A stretch of DNA of 64,000 nucleotides from Bemisia tabaci (lineage: Eukaryota > Arthropoda > Insecta > Hemiptera > Aleyrodidae), in contig NC_092802.1 of the NCBI RefSeq assembly GCF_918797505.1, positions 15,831,883 through 15,895,882 on the forward strand, written 5' to 3'. How positions within the stretch are numbered: the first letter of the stretch is position 1; each line of letters begins with the position of its first letter. The position numbers and the translations under genes are program-made. Below the pieces are notes generated by a model. The model was given only the letters and a program-made list of their open reading frames with translations. It was not told the DNA's origin and did not search any database. Shown here piece after piece: positions 34,535 through 54,770 of this stretch.

Positions 34535-37105
34535 ATGAAAATTCTAAACATTTAGGGTTGTGTTCATAGTCGCATTTTGAACAGCTCCTTCCTTAGAAGA
34601 CCCCTCATAGTTCACGTCGTGATTATGGAAAATTCAAGGGGATCCTAAACATAGCATCACAAAAGCGACACATTTTGCAAACCTTTAATAAAATTCAGCG
34701 ATATGAATTCAGAAAAGGAGCCTAGAAATGGACTACAATAAATTACCACTATAAGAAATACAAAATATTGAAGAAAATATTCATACTGGTAGATGTAAGT
34801 GTAGTAAATTTTAAGGTTCAAGTTCATATCTAGGTACCTTAACGTTTGTTAAAAATATAGGATTTTTTCTTCCGTAGGTATTTTGTACTCCTAGCGGTGG
34901 CTAACCATTGTAATTCCACACAAGGATCCCTTTCCAAGGTTATACTGCTGAATTTTACTCGCGGTTGGCAATAATTCTTCTTCTTTTTATGACACTTTTT
35001 GAGGACCTTTTAAACCTCTTGTAATTACAATGTAGACTTATGGAACCTCTAAAGGAAATGAGCTGCTGAAGAACGACTATAAATACGACCTCCAATGTAG
35101 AAAATTCAAGGGACTGAAGAGATTTCCAATCTGGCTGATTCGTTAAAACTGACTTACACAAGTAAAAAATAAAAAATTAAAATAAAAAAGACAAAAAATG
35201 CCTGTCGGCTTTGACCGGTTTCAACTCATAAATACAAGAGGAAGATACAAATTTACAAATAAATATTGATAATTAAGAATCCTAAAAGGTTTGAAAGAGC
35301 TATTAATACGATAACAAGGAATATTATTTGCACCGGCTAAGAAGCTTACAACATGATCATGACAATCTTTCCTCCACCTTTCGTGGTTTGAAAAATCTGT
35401 TGAGTATAGTATATTAAGGAAACTCTCAAATAGTAATACATTACCAAGAGTTTGTAAGATGTCTAACTAATGTCTATTCAGTCAAAGAAAGAAGGCAACC
35501 ATCAACTTTAACTAATTGTGCTATCTCAATAATTTTTTACCTTGGAAATTGCTGATACTAATTCATTCAGAGCGTATTCAGGAAAAACTTCTTGCCCATT
35601 CAGGTTCTACCAAGCTAAAAAATCGCAAGTCTCTTTTTCTGTACCAACAATCCATTGACAAAATTAAAGGAAAATGAAAAATTCTTACCGTTCATTTTAG
35701 AACTGACCCCAAGGTTTTCAATTTTCCCCTTTGAGCTAGGAGCCTCCATTTTCCCGACTTGCCTGAGTATCAAGTAGACACATAATTCATTGCTTCGGTA
35801 CCTTCAAAAGTATAGAATTGAAGCGTAGTTTTCAAAAATGAAAAAAATCCCATTTGAGTATACCGAAGGTATCACATGCAGGAATTTTGTCAAAGTTGAT
35901 GCTTACCGAACAGTCCGCGGTACTATGATTAAACAAAAAAAAGTCTTGACCCTTTGATCGTTAAAACCAGGCCTCATTTTAATCCAGGCCTGTTCTTTAC
36001 AATTTTTTGCTCTCCCAATATCACAAAAAAATATCACTAGCAGGATAAGTAAAATAGAATACAACACATTACGCTACTTATGAATAGTAACAGTGGCACA
36101 CATTATGTCATTGCAATATTTTGGCGTGAAAACTTGACTTTGAAGTACACTTTAGAAATGCTCCAATTCTTAATTGATGGAATCAAATTAAGAGGACAAC
36201 TATTCTACTCCATGTTTTTACTGGAAAATTGAATATAATTAGATAATACTGTATGATCATCTTCAGATTTTTATAATTGAAAACAATTATCTAGAATGTT
36301 TCGTAAAAAAAAATTAAATCAACAATTTGTTTTTATGAATTTCGCAAACTGTTTTGTTAAATTTCATAAAAAATTTTGCTTTACTCAAAGGCCAAGCCTA
36401 CATTCCATCTCGATGAATACGTCATTTTACGTGCAATTCTGCGTCGAGGAGGATATTTTTGATGATTTTGTTCTTCAAGGAAATAAGACGCCGTGTAGTA
36501 GGTATATTTATAGTTCTAGATTTGTCGTCTCAATCAATTAATTTTTTAATTATTGGATCTCCTTCTTTATTTTGATCTTGTGTCACAAAATAGAGAATGC
36601 AGAGTAAGAAGGTAAGTGAAAGCCTCTATTTTGTAGGTTCTGCTTTTAAAATTGAAGAATTATTACAAATTTTCGTATCAACTCTATCTTCAAACGTGTT
36701 TCGACAAGATAATTTAAAGTAATCTATCAATACATTATCAAATACAGCCACCATGACCTTGTTTTCAGTATGACACGAGAGCCTATTCAGATTATCATTG
36801 GAGTTAAAAAATAGATTTTCCAATCCCAAAAAAATAGAAAAGGTTAAACACTTGTGGAAAAAATTTAAAGTCTACAAAAAATTGTAGAGCAACGCGGAGT
36901 TTTCTTCTTCAAAAGTTAGAGAGTTCCCTCACGGAGAGACACAGTTCTTTAACATTTTAATGATGTGATTATGGGCACTATTCTCAGAAAATCAAAAACG
37001 CAGATTAACTATGATATCAGCTATTACATTTGGGAGAGGATCATTGGAATTTTTTTTTAAAAACAAAAAAATCTACTAAAGTTCAAAAATCTACTTGAAT
37101 TTCAT
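34535..37105. other. SoxD downstream region, no gene seen
   Basis: This should contain the 3' UTR of the SoxD gene (stop at 37106) followed by intergenic DNA. It is AT-rich and mostly free of recognisable repeats. Several AATAAA-like signals exist on the minus strand, and I cannot choose one. Confidence 0.45.
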
Positions 37106-44687
<7,582 letters not shown>

Positions 44688-44999
44688 CTGAAACAAAGTA
44701 AACAAACTTGTAAGCCTTCGCTCGATAAAAAATTTTTAACGGGCACTTGCATGCATGCGCTCGTAAAATCCATTTAAATTACGACCACAAGTTGATCAAC
44801 GCGTTGCAAATGCAGACGCGCACATAAGTGTACCTCCTCCCTCCTCCCCAGACGTACATTACTAGCGCCACACTTACATCCTCCAGCAACAAATGTAAAC
44901 CCCACGTCAAAAACTGGGGGTGCGTCAGACGCCGTTTGTTCTCGCATGTCAATGACTAAAGTCGAAGAATGCCTATCTCAGGGTAATTCTAAACATTAA

Positions 45000-45154
45000 C
45001 GGATCAAGCAAATTGCAATATTGATTTTTCTCAATTTAAACCTATGCAAATGTATCGATTCTAGGATTGGCCAGTGCTCGATATGAATCGATTATTCAAC
45101 ATAGGTTTAAATGAGGAACCGGTGTTGCCAAATCGCTGGATTCGCCTCTGGTTC
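45000..45154. mobile_element. hAT-like MITE family F (copy F2)
   Basis: GGATCAAGCAAATTGC ... CGCTGGATTCGCCTCTG with the ATCGATTCTAGG...ATCGATTATTCAACATAG core; a diverged copy of 34053-34214. Confidence 0.65.
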
Positions 45155-45213
45155 GGCGGGCGGTGGGGCGAACAGCTGATCATAACTCACGGCGGGCGGT
45201 AGGAACATCGGCG

Positions 45214-45440
45214 CACAGTGGATCGAGTCAATTAGAGAGGTCTAATTTTTTTACTTAAACCGCAAATTTTAATGTTAACTTCCTCACATTTTTAACTTTG
45301 TAGGGTGTTTCTTGAAGAAAATTTCACTTAGAAACCAATAGAGCCACTTTTAATACTTCAAAATTGTGTTTCGACAGAGTTACGGCCGTTTAAAGTTTCC
45401 AAATTTCGTCCGACTTCTCCTATGGACTCGATCCGCTGTG
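45214..45440. mobile_element. MITE family Q (copy Q1)
   Basis: Ends CACAGTGGATCGAGTCAATT and GGACTCGATCCGCTGTG are complementary over about 16 bp. The body (GTGTTTCTTGAAGAAAATTT) is shared with 52008-52240. Confidence 0.8.
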
Positions 45441-45830
45441 CGACGAGGCGAAAACCGAAAATCGCGCTCTGCTAAATTTACCCGGGCCGCGGGCCAAGAT
45501 GCACCGGTCCCGGCCCCTGGTCCCCATTCATAGCGCCCCAGGACCCCCGCAAAATACACCCCCCCCCCCTTCGAACGGGATGAATGCAGATGCGCCGCGT
45601 TGTGTGGTTCCGCCGTGAAGTGTGGTTGCTCCTCAAGCGGCGCCCCCTCTCTTCCACCCTTGCCGGGTGTTCTCCTTCTTCTTTCTCTTCCTTTTCGCGT
45701 GTTTTTTGAATAAAAATCCCGCGGGCGGCGCATCGCCACGCGGCGATGAGAATAACATCCTCTTGCGTTGACACTTGTCGGCGCGTTGCCGGCCAGGGCA
45801 GGACCTTATCGCATTCTTCATGAATTGGAT
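45441..45830. promoter_or_regulatory. GC-rich CpG-containing island upstream of the visible SoxD exons
   Basis: Locally GC- and CpG-rich in an AT-rich setting, with no repeat match. It is about 750-1,100 bp 5' of the first SoxD exon seen. It could be an alternative SoxD promoter or first exon. The Arg-rich open frames inside it are not convincing proteins. Confidence 0.25.
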
Positions 45831-45975
45831 TACATTTTGCAATAAGGAACATACTTAATCATACTTGATCTCTGGCTCTCTTATAAAAGCACATATCTGC
45901 ATAGGGAAACCAATGGCATGTATGCTGTTTCTAAAATGGGCCAGAAATAGTGGTTCCTTATTGCAAAATGTAGTC
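45829..45975. repeat. Inverted repeat with the GGAACC/TTGCAAAATG motif (family P)
   Basis: TTGGATTACATTTTGCAATAAGGAAC is answered by GTTCCTTATTGCAAAATGTAGTCCAA about 90 nt later (only the first 20 bases of each are diagnostic). Related units lie at 50681-51200. Confidence 0.7.
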
Positions 45976-46166
45976 CAATTGAGGGGCCTGGAGGACAATG
46001 CGCTTAAGTGAAGTTTTTCAAAAAAACGAGTTATTAATGAAATCAAGTAAAGCTAGTCGTAATACGTGTGCTGTGAAAAATTCGCCCCCAAATTCCAATT
46101 TTTAAGCATCTAAAAGTCAGTTTGAACTTTCTTTCCGCCATGAGAATCCATGCAATTTAGGAACTT

Positions 46167-46395
46167 CACTGGATAAAAAACACATTGAATCTGGAGTCTA
46201 GACTCTTGAAAACATTGATAAGAAAAAATACTCTTGGTTCAATCGGATTTTTGCTTGAATCAAAACGAAATCCGATAAAATTAAGAGGCTTGGTTCTTGA
46301 TTTAAGCTAGATTCTGATTGAACCAAGAGTACTTTTCTTGTCGATGTTTTTAAGAGTTTGGACTTTAGATCCAAAGTGTTTTTTTTTTCCCAGTG
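46167..46395. mobile_element. Palindromic MITE family D (copy D3)
   Basis: CACTGGATAAAAAACACATT ... CAGTG; flanked by TT on both sides. Confidence 0.9.
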
Positions 46396-48295
46396 TTCAA
46401 ACACGTATCTCTTGAAATAGAAAAAACTGCACTCATGCGCCTTGTCCGTCAAACTCCTCAATTGTTCTGTTAAAAATTAAATACTTTTTTTTCATGCTAA
46501 AACGCGATCCAGTCGACTTCGAATCTACTCTTGAATCAATTTTGTCTACTTACAACGAGTTACTTGACAATACCCAAACTGAAATAAAATCACAAGTCTC
46601 CTCTGCTTCATTTAGCACTTGAAAACCGATTCACACAACGGGAAGTTCCGAAATCAACCCTTGCACTAGATATTTACATACATTTTAGAACAAGAAAAAA
46701 CACTAAGAAACAAGGCCTGAACTATGTTGGACTTTTTGAGCTATTTTTGAAATTTTTTTGCCTTGTTTTCCCCAGAAAATGGCGTGGACCTATCATTATT
46801 TTACCACTTTGTTGCATATATTTTAGTAAAGATCAAATGGTAATTAAAGTTAGATTATACAAAATACGTCATTTGTAGTTTTAGCCCTGGAATATCAGCT
46901 TGAGATCATTGTTATTTGGATTTGAGGGATCCTTAATTCCTTTGTAAAATTTCTCAAAGAATATATTCATAAATGTAGGAAACATATATGTTTGTATTGT
47001 GTACCTGCTTGAGTAAGGTTGCATATGAGAAGTGTGGTGACATTTTTTTTACCGAAAGAAACGTTCTTGATTGGAGCTATGTCAGATCAAAATTGTAGAA
47101 CTTGCTAACAACGTTAATTGCTAACAGCATACACGTCCGAGGTATGCACGCTATGCATATTATCATAAATCACGAAACATGAGAGACGCGATGTAAAAAA
47201 GTCATCGGGAAAAAAATGCGGAAAAAACGAAAAACCCTAGTGACGATGAATTTGGAAACCAGGTGCGCATGGTCGAAAATCTAGACGAGGACTAACAATA
47301 AGTAACCAACGCATAAACGGCAGATCCTTGGTGACAAGAATCAGAGTGATAACATGATGATAATAGATCGAATCTCGAAGAGTGACAATGAACTTATTGC
47401 AGAGCAAACAACACGCAAACAATATGTGTCATAGTCCGATCAATTCGACTGATCAGTCACCAACAAGCATTTGAAAGAAGCTTAATCTTGTCGAGAACCC
47501 TTGCAGGTGAGTGAACCGAGTCCAGGTGAATCAAAACACATCAACGAAATACAGGAAAGTTGAAAGAAACTATGAATGAACAAAAATGTGGGCTTTGTTT
47601 ACACCGCAAAACGCAGACACGTGGATTAAGATCGATTGTTCCTGATTTGAGGCTCTTAATCAGTAGCTACTGCAGCACCACAAAACCAGTGGTGGCTCCC
47701 ACAGTCCTACATAAGACAAGTTCTGAGGATTATCAAAAACTAAAGGTGAAAAAGCACTGAAAATTGTGTTTGAGGGGTGCCTAATTTTCAAGCTTTTTCC
47801 GAAAAAAACTCACGTGAAGTGCGCGCGGGAAAAATCCCTAGACTCTCCTCTTGTCCTTCCAAATTTTGCACCAATCACATGTTTTTGGTTCTTTGTGAAT
47901 TCATCTCATTTATGTATGGTTTCTGTTTGTAAGACTACGTCTAAATAAGGTTTCTTTACCAAATTTTCAGCGAGAGTTCCTCGGAATCAAGTTAAGATCT
48001 TCCTAAATGTTAGATTCTAGACCCAGACAGATCCAGATTTTTGTCTCATGCTGAGGAAGCACAGTCTCCTCAAGACATTTGAAAAAGTCTCCATCTCTCA
48101 TAAGCGCTCTGCGTTAGCGTTAACGCGCGGCAACGATGTTACGGCTTGCGTCGTCAGGACGCATCGACGTTATAGACGTTAAAGTCGACAGTGGCGAAAC
48201 AAGTCAGCACTCAACAAGCGCGCCTCGCACTTAATACATACACGCTCCCCGCTCGCAGACCAAGTTTGCCAGATTGTGCGATCAAATTTGTATAA
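46396..48295. other. Spacer, nothing recognised
   Basis: No exon, RNA gene or clear transposon. A short CG-rich stretch with TTAACGCGCGGCAACGATGT lies near 48120. Confidence 0.45.
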
Positions 48296-48962
48296 GTCGC
48301 AGGCAAATAGTAAAATCAGGCATTTTGTTAAATGCCTGGGCAAATGGTCAGCTATTTTTAATTCTGACCCTTTTCTTAATTTTGGACAAAATAACTCATT
48401 GCCCTTGTGAGGAAAAATTCTATGTGAAAAGTTACATCATACACTGGAAAAGAAAAACACATTGGATCTAGAGTTCAGACTCTTGAAACATCGTCAAGAA
48501 GTACTCTTGATTCAATCAGAATCTAGCTTAAACCAAGAACCAAGCCTCTTAATTTAAGCGGATTTCGTTTTGATTCAAGCAAAAATCCGATTGGATCAAG
48601 AGTATTTTTTCTTGTCAATGTTTTCAAGAGTCTTGACTCTAGATCCAATGTGTATTTTCTGTCCAGTGTATACGGTAGTCTTTTCAACGATGTTTACCTC
48701 TTGAACGAACATTAGTCATCATTACCAAAATTTTCAGCATGCCATAAATTGCGGAATCCTTGAAATTTTGAAAATTTGTATGAGAGGTATTTAAAGAGGA
48801 AGAAACGAGAAAAAATTGTAGATTTGATGAGTTATTTTCCCTAAAATATTAAAAACTTGTGAGCTATTCCCCATAAATGTACACAGTTTCGTGAACTGTC
48901 AAAATTTAACTATCTCCCTAAACATTTGATAAATTACCTAATTTGGCTAATGGCCTGCGACA
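48296..48962. mobile_element. Element family S (copy S2), interrupted by MITE D4
   Basis: Left end GTCGCAGGCAAATAGTAAAA and right end TTTGGCTAATGGCCTGCGAC are imperfect complements over about 39 bp. The family D element 48442-48668 is nested inside. Confidence 0.6.
48442..48668. mobile_element. Palindromic MITE family D (copy D4), nested in S2
   Basis: CACTGGAAAAGAAAAACACA ... CCAGTG; TA on both sides. Confidence 0.9.
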
Positions 48963-49362
48963 TTACTTTACAGGGGGTTGAATGTGAAAAAATCCAGATT
49001 TTCCGCACTTTCTGGCAACAATTTTGCAAATTCCGGTGGTGTCCGCGCTGCCCCCGCGGGGGTGAGGGGGGAAGAGGGGGCGCGGCACTTCCTCTCAATT
49101 TGTCACACGTCAAATGAGTTGTTGCGACCGTAGCCGTAACGCGCGCCCATTAGGATCTGCGACAAAGCGCCGCAAGCCCCTGGGGTCGTGTCGTTCCCGT
49201 CTTCGTCCATTCCGGGGATTTTTGCGCGGAAATCATCGCGAAAGGAGCGTGAAGAAGAAAAGAAGGTGGTGGCAGACAGTGGGGAGGTGTGAAGCATTAG
49301 CTTTCGATAGGCTCATTTGACTCTATGGTGAAAAATCGATTATCAAGGTTTTCGTTGGCTAT

Positions 49363-49790
49363 GTCGCAGGCAAATAGTCAAATCAGGTATTTCATCAAAT
49401 GCTCAGGCAAATAGTCAAATATTCTTACTTAGACTGGAAGAATGATAATTTTGCTAACTGCAGACAAAATCATTCTCTGATCATGTGGGAAAAAATTATC
49501 TGTAAAACTTTGCTTCGTACATTGGTAAATAAATTTTTAACTAGCCCTTAACTACACATTCGTCTCAAAATACGCGGCATTTTATAAAATAAATAGTTTT
49601 TACGATTTGGACAGTCGAAGAAATATGAGGAGAATTTTTGAACAGGAAATGCAATGATAGTCTGTGCTTTTATGAATGTTTACTCACCAAATATTGGAAA
49701 TTTGAGAGGACTTTGCGGAAACATGAAAAACCTTGTAAATTCTGAAAATTTGACTATCTGCCTATGCATTTGATACGCAAAAAGACTCCC
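49363..49790. mobile_element. Element family S (copy S3), partial
   Basis: GTCGCAGGCAAATAGTCAAA at the left; the right end fades after TGACTATCTGCCTATGCATT. A half copy of family E precedes it at about 49300-49357. Confidence 0.5.
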
Positions 49791-49965
49791 TAAATTTGAG
49801 TAAACGCGTTTATTTGGATTTGATACTGATTTCTAAGACGGGTTCATATTGGAAGAGAGCACCGGTTTTCTCAATGCAAGCAGTCAGGATTCTATCAGAA
49901 CAAGAAAGTCCTTTTTTTACATAACACTTTTTTAACGTACTAACTTTCCCTAACTCCTTTTTTTA

Positions 49966-50202
49966 CACTGGGGGGGGGGGGGGGTACACATTGGATCTAA
50001 AGTCCAGACTCTTAAAAGCATTGACAAGAAAAAATACTCTTGATCAATCGGATTTTTGCTTGAGTCATGAACCAAGCCTCTTAATTTAAGCGGATTTCGT
50101 TTTGATTCAATTAAAATTCTGATTGAATCAAGAGTATTTTCACTTGTCAATGTTTTCAAGAGTCCGGACCCTAGATCCAATGTGTTTTTTTTTTTTCCAG
50201 TG
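49966..50202. mobile_element. Palindromic MITE family D (copy D5) with a G tract in place of the A tract
   Basis: CACTG followed by about 14 G, then TACACATTGGATC; the right end ...CCAGTG is normal. TA on both sides. All other copies have A after CACTGG. Confidence 0.88.
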
Positions 50203-50279
50203 TAGATACGAGTTGTCAACACCGCGTTGTCACCGCAAAAAGTAACCAAGAATAGTATGCAGTGCGCTGGTTGCTTCCT

Positions 50280-50640
50280 CCTTGTTTATATTAATTTTTT
50301 ATCCCCCCCCCATCGCCCCCACCGTTTCCCGTCCCCCGTACTTCTTTCCCTTCGCTGGCGCATCCTCCGATGCAAGAATTAATCTCGAGCTTCAAGTTTT
50401 CAACGAACAAATGAATTTTCCGCGCTTGAGAGGAGAGCAGAGGAGAGGACCCTGTTTAACGTATCGCTACAACCGGGGAACGACGTCGTTATACTTTCCG
50501 TGCGGCTCAACTTCGCTGGATCCGCGAGAAAATTAATTGGAGGGGGCGAAATTAACATCGACGGCACGGCCTTGTAAGAATTATTCATTTTGCAGCGGAA
50601 TCCCCCCCCCTTTCCCGAAGTTCGCGCTGAGGGAGGATGC
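50280..50640. promoter_or_regulatory. GC-rich unique island
   Basis: Non-repetitive, CpG-containing DNA between transposons, possibly a SoxD control region. No exon is recognised. Confidence 0.2.
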
Positions 50641-50680
50641 CGCATGCTCACCGAAAGGATTGTCACAGCGAATATAATAT

Positions 50681-51200
50681 AGATTGCATTTTGCAAAAAG
50701 GAACCACAAGCATTCCAACGTCGCTAAGATTGTGCAACTTTTTTTATCTTGCAAATATAAACTGCATTGCATTTTGCAAAAAGGAACCAAGACGATTCCA
50801 ATGTTCCTAAGATGGTGCAGCTAACAATCTTTGTAATAAAATCCCTGGCATTACGCAAAAAGTTAAAGTTCCAAAGGTAATTTTCGTCTTGAATTTATAG
50901 TTTATTGTGGGGTAAAGATAAATTTTAATTAGATGATTTGTCTATAGTTGCAAGGTTAAAAAGTTGCACAATCTTAGCAACATTGGAATTCTTGCGGTTC
51001 CTTTTTGCAAAATGCAATCCAACTGATCATCTACACAAGTTTTATCTTTGCTCCCAATAAAATATAAATTCAATACGAAAATTACCATAGTTAATTTAAT
51101 TTTTTGCGAGGTTTCAGTAATTTTATTGTGAGGAATATAAGCTGCACGATCCTAGCAATATTGGAGTGCTTTTGGTTCCTTTTTGCAAAATGCAATCCAT
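50681..51200. repeat. Four-unit palindromic array of family P
   Basis: Two forward units (50681-50740, 50766-50820) of TGCATTTTGCAAAAAGGAAC... and two reverse units (50961-51021, 51140-51200) of ...GTTCCTTTTTGCAAAATGCA, each followed by the TCCAACGTCGCTAAGAT-type block. Confidence 0.8.
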
Positions 51201-52007
51201 ATATCGATGGTATAAACGGCAAATATGTGAACCTCAGTTTGCGGTATTCCAAAATTTCCGCTTTAAAAATTAATTATCCGCTTTCAATTTTTCCGCTTGA
51301 ATTTTTTTTTTAAAAAAAAGGAGATCGAATATAAATCGTGCCCTGAAATTTTCACGGAATATTCTTCGCATAGAGAAGAAAAATGACAGGAAGTTTGCAC
51401 CAAAATTTCGATTTAGTGAGCCGAAAGTTCAGTTAGTAGATCGGAAAGGTCCGACATCTGTGAATCGAAAATTTGGTTCAGTGAACCGAAAATTCGGTTG
51501 AATAATTCGACGGTTTCAATTATAAAGAATCAAAGTCACGGAAAGTTGAACCGGTGCGCCAAAATTTCGATTTAGCGAGCCGAAAGTTCCGCTGAGTGCT
51601 CGACCGTTCATGCGACCGAACTTGCATTTCAGCGCGGAGGGCCAGCTTCAATGAAGCCATCGCCAGCCTTAAAAATAACCCGCGTGACGGCGAAGAAACA
51701 TGCGAATAAAATCCGAGTAAGTATATCTCCTCGCACAAACGGCTGTTGACGAGTGAATCGCTGGTTTATGACAGGAATAAAATCGGAGCGAGATGAGCGT
51801 GTCAGCGCGCGATCAGCGGAGGGAGGACCCGTGTCGGTCACGATTCGCGTTTGATGCGCCTTCAAAAGGGCGGTTATGCAATAAAGCAACGCGGACGTTC
51901 GTTTAGTTGCGTGCGCCAACTTCAATGACCGACCAGATACTGCACTTTCAGAACGATCAATTCAAAAGGAGTTCGGCTAGTTACGGGGTTCGAGCAACAT
52001 TACGTCG

Positions 52008-52240
52008 CACAGTGGATCGAGTTAATTAGAGAGGTCGGACAGGAAATTTGTGACTAACACTGCAAATTTTGATGTTTATTTCGTCACATTTTAAATTTTA
52101 AGGGGTGTTTCAAAAAGAAAATTTCACGAGGAAACCGCTGGAACCACTATTAGAATCTCAAAGTTTTGTATAAACGGAGTTATAAGCTTTTAAAGTTTCC
52201 TAATTTTGTCCGACCTCACCTATTGACTCGATCCACTGTG
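52008..52240. mobile_element. MITE family Q (copy Q2)
   Basis: CACAGTGGATCGAGTTAATT ... TGACTCGATCCACTGTG; same body as Q1. Confidence 0.82.
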
Positions 52241-52507
52241 TGTCGCATAAAAATTGGTTCAGATTTGATACATGGATAAAAAAGATACACAATAATGCCT
52301 GCAACGTTAAAAAAGTGCAAAGATTATTTGAACCGTATGTTCTGAGATGCAACTGGTGTTTCATGCGCAATACATGTATTGCGCTAAATAAATCTCAGTG
52401 CTGCAGCACTTAGATTTATGGGAAAGTATCCATAATTCTCCTAAAAAATCAAAATTTAATCGGAGGAAAGCTCACAACTCTAGATTGTTCATGCGGCGTT
52501 TTTCCTT

Positions 52508-52764
52508 CACTGGAAAAAAAAAAAACACATTGGATCTAGAGTCCAGACTCTCAAAAACATCGACAAGAAAAAATACTCTTGATTCAATCAGAATCTAGCT
52601 TAAATCAAGAACCAAGCCTCTTAATTTGAGCGGATTTCCTTTTGATTTAAGTTTAAATCTAATTGAATCAAGAGTCCTTTTTCTTGTAAATGATTTTAAG
52701 AGTTGGGACTCTAGATCCAATGTGTTTTTTTTCTTTTTTTTTTTTTTTTTTTTTTTTTCCAGTG
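52508..52764. mobile_element. Palindromic MITE family D (copy D6)
   Basis: CACTGGAAAAAAAAAAAACA ... T-run, CCAGTG; TT on both sides. The right T tract is expanded to about 30 nt. Confidence 0.9.
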
Positions 52765-52779
52765 TTAGAGAGGCAGTAA

Positions 52780-53640
52780 TCGCACACGGATGAGTTCACC
52801 GGACTGTCTGTCGGCGATGGATGAGGCATTGAAATTCGAACATTTTCCACAAAACTGACAACAGCGGAAGAGGGGAGCATCAACAGATGAATCCGAAGTG
52901 AGGGCGAAATTGTGTTTGCGCGTAAAAAAGCATCGATGAATGCACCGCTCCGAAACGGCGGAGCTTTTATTTTTTTATTATCAATTCCCTTTATTCTCGC
53001 CCGACGAATGAAAGTCCGAAAGAAGAGCAGGCGGCGCCATTGTTTTTCGCCGGCTGCCAAGTATTCATAATTGGAAATGCCCCCGTATCGCACCATAGTT
53101 GACGAAATCAACGGTAAAGTATAATCATATAAAGTCGCATCAGTAGAAACGAGACGAACGCTCGGTGAAATTCGACAACCAAAGCCAGGCAACGTTGTCG
53201 AATCAAACTGTAATTACAATAATTTCCATTAAACTGCGCGGGCCGAATTAGATCTACCTATGCTCTTTGTCGATTATTTTGCGCGGCATACCCGGGCGAA
53301 AAAAAATGGACGCTTTTTCAGCAAGAGTGGGCTTAAAAGCCGGGCTTTAGAAATCGTTTATAATTGATATTCGTGATTAGAGGTGGAGGAAAAATAGTTG
53401 GTGGATTCGGGGGGGGGGGGGGGACGCTTGCGTAGCCGGGATTCAATGAAATGGGTTGCTGCATTGTATCACGAGAGCAGGGCCAAAATATCAGGAATTC
53501 GAAAATTCGCTGTTAATTTTCGTCATTATGACCCTCTTCCTGTTCTCTCGCGGAACCGATTGGGAGATTTTTACTCTCGCTTTTGAGCTCATTCCGGGGG
53601 CGTAATTAAATAGACATAATAATGGACGAGTTTCATCATT
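52780..53640. promoter_or_regulatory. Unique, moderately GC-rich block, candidate conserved control region
   Basis: About 860 bp free of repeat matches, with homeodomain-type cores (CTGTAATTACAATAATTTCC; GTAATTAAATAG). It lies between two family D copies. The assignment to SoxD is by position only. A G tract is at about 53410. Confidence 0.25.
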
Positions 53641-53776
53641 AACTCCGTTCAATTGAAAATCGAAACTGCACCAACAGTACTCCGAGAAAATTAGTGTATT
53701 ATTTCTTCAGCAGAGAGACACAAATTTGAGAGCATTACATACAAATTATTCATATTATTCAAATTAAAAGATGTTA

Positions 53777-54001
53777 CACTGGAAAAAACACATTGGATCT
53801 AGAGTCCAGACTCTGAAAAACACCAACAAGAAAAAGTACTCTTGATTCAATCAGAATCTAGCTCAGATCAAGAACCAAGCCTCTTAAATTAAGCGGATTT
53901 CGTTTTAATTTAAGCAAAAATCCGATTGAATCAAGAGTAGTTTTTCTTGTCAATGTTTTCAAGAGTCTGGACCCTAGATCCAATGTGTTTTTTTTCCAGT
54001 G
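53777..54001. mobile_element. Palindromic MITE family D (copy D7)
   Basis: CACTGGAAAAAACACATTGG ... CCAGTG; TA on both sides. Confidence 0.92.
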
Positions 54002-54364
54002 TATTTGAAATTTGACGGGAAAACTTACAATTTGAATAATCTACTGTCGTCCGCAGCAAGAGCGCAAACATGTTTGTATCTTCATCCTAGGTTTCAACAA
54101 TTCTTCTCAATTTTTTTAATTTAATCGCGTCAGACGTTCCCTGATTTCTTCCCATATTTTCTATTGTCACATTAAAAGTAAGCAACATACTTTTATTTTT
54201 ATTACTAGAAGCGGCCCGCGGTTCAGGAGGGGAAAAACAGAATATAATGTAATCTTATATACGTGCATTTAGGCTTGCGATGATACAGATTTTCCATAGA
54301 TGCATTCTTTACACATACCATTTCATCGACAGACGCATGGTTTTGCGTGCAATTCGCTCAAACC

Positions 54365-54366
<2 letters not shown>

Positions 54367-54402
<36 letters not shown>
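54367..54402. repeat. T homopolymer
   Basis: About 36 consecutive T. Confidence 0.9.
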
Positions 54403-54406
<4 letters not shown>

Positions 54407-54770
54407 TCACTTAAAAGTCAAAATTAGTTTTCCTGAAGAAATAAAACCCAAAATAATCGGAGCAAAGGACGACTTACTATAGAGGGTTAAAAGAAACTCT
54501 ACATGTCACAACAACTTCATATACTGTTGCATGTGACGGATACAAAACGAATTTCATCATGACGCCTGGATCATGCAACTATTCGGGCAGCATGGATGTC
54601 CGTGTTGCATATGCGCGGAAGGGAAGGCGTTTTGACTTCAGACGCGAACTACCTAATCGGCAGCGCTCAGTGGGCGCTCAGCGAGCCAATGAAAGGAGCC
54701 ATTAAAGGGAATAAGTCAAAATGTGGAAACATTAAAAGCTCATATTAATACCATAAAATCATATTAAGCT

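Noticed and set aside
45380..45852. Arg-rich minus-strand open frames in a CpG-rich island
   Set aside because: Overlapping frames with low-complexity content; better explained by composition. Kept only as a possible regulatory island.
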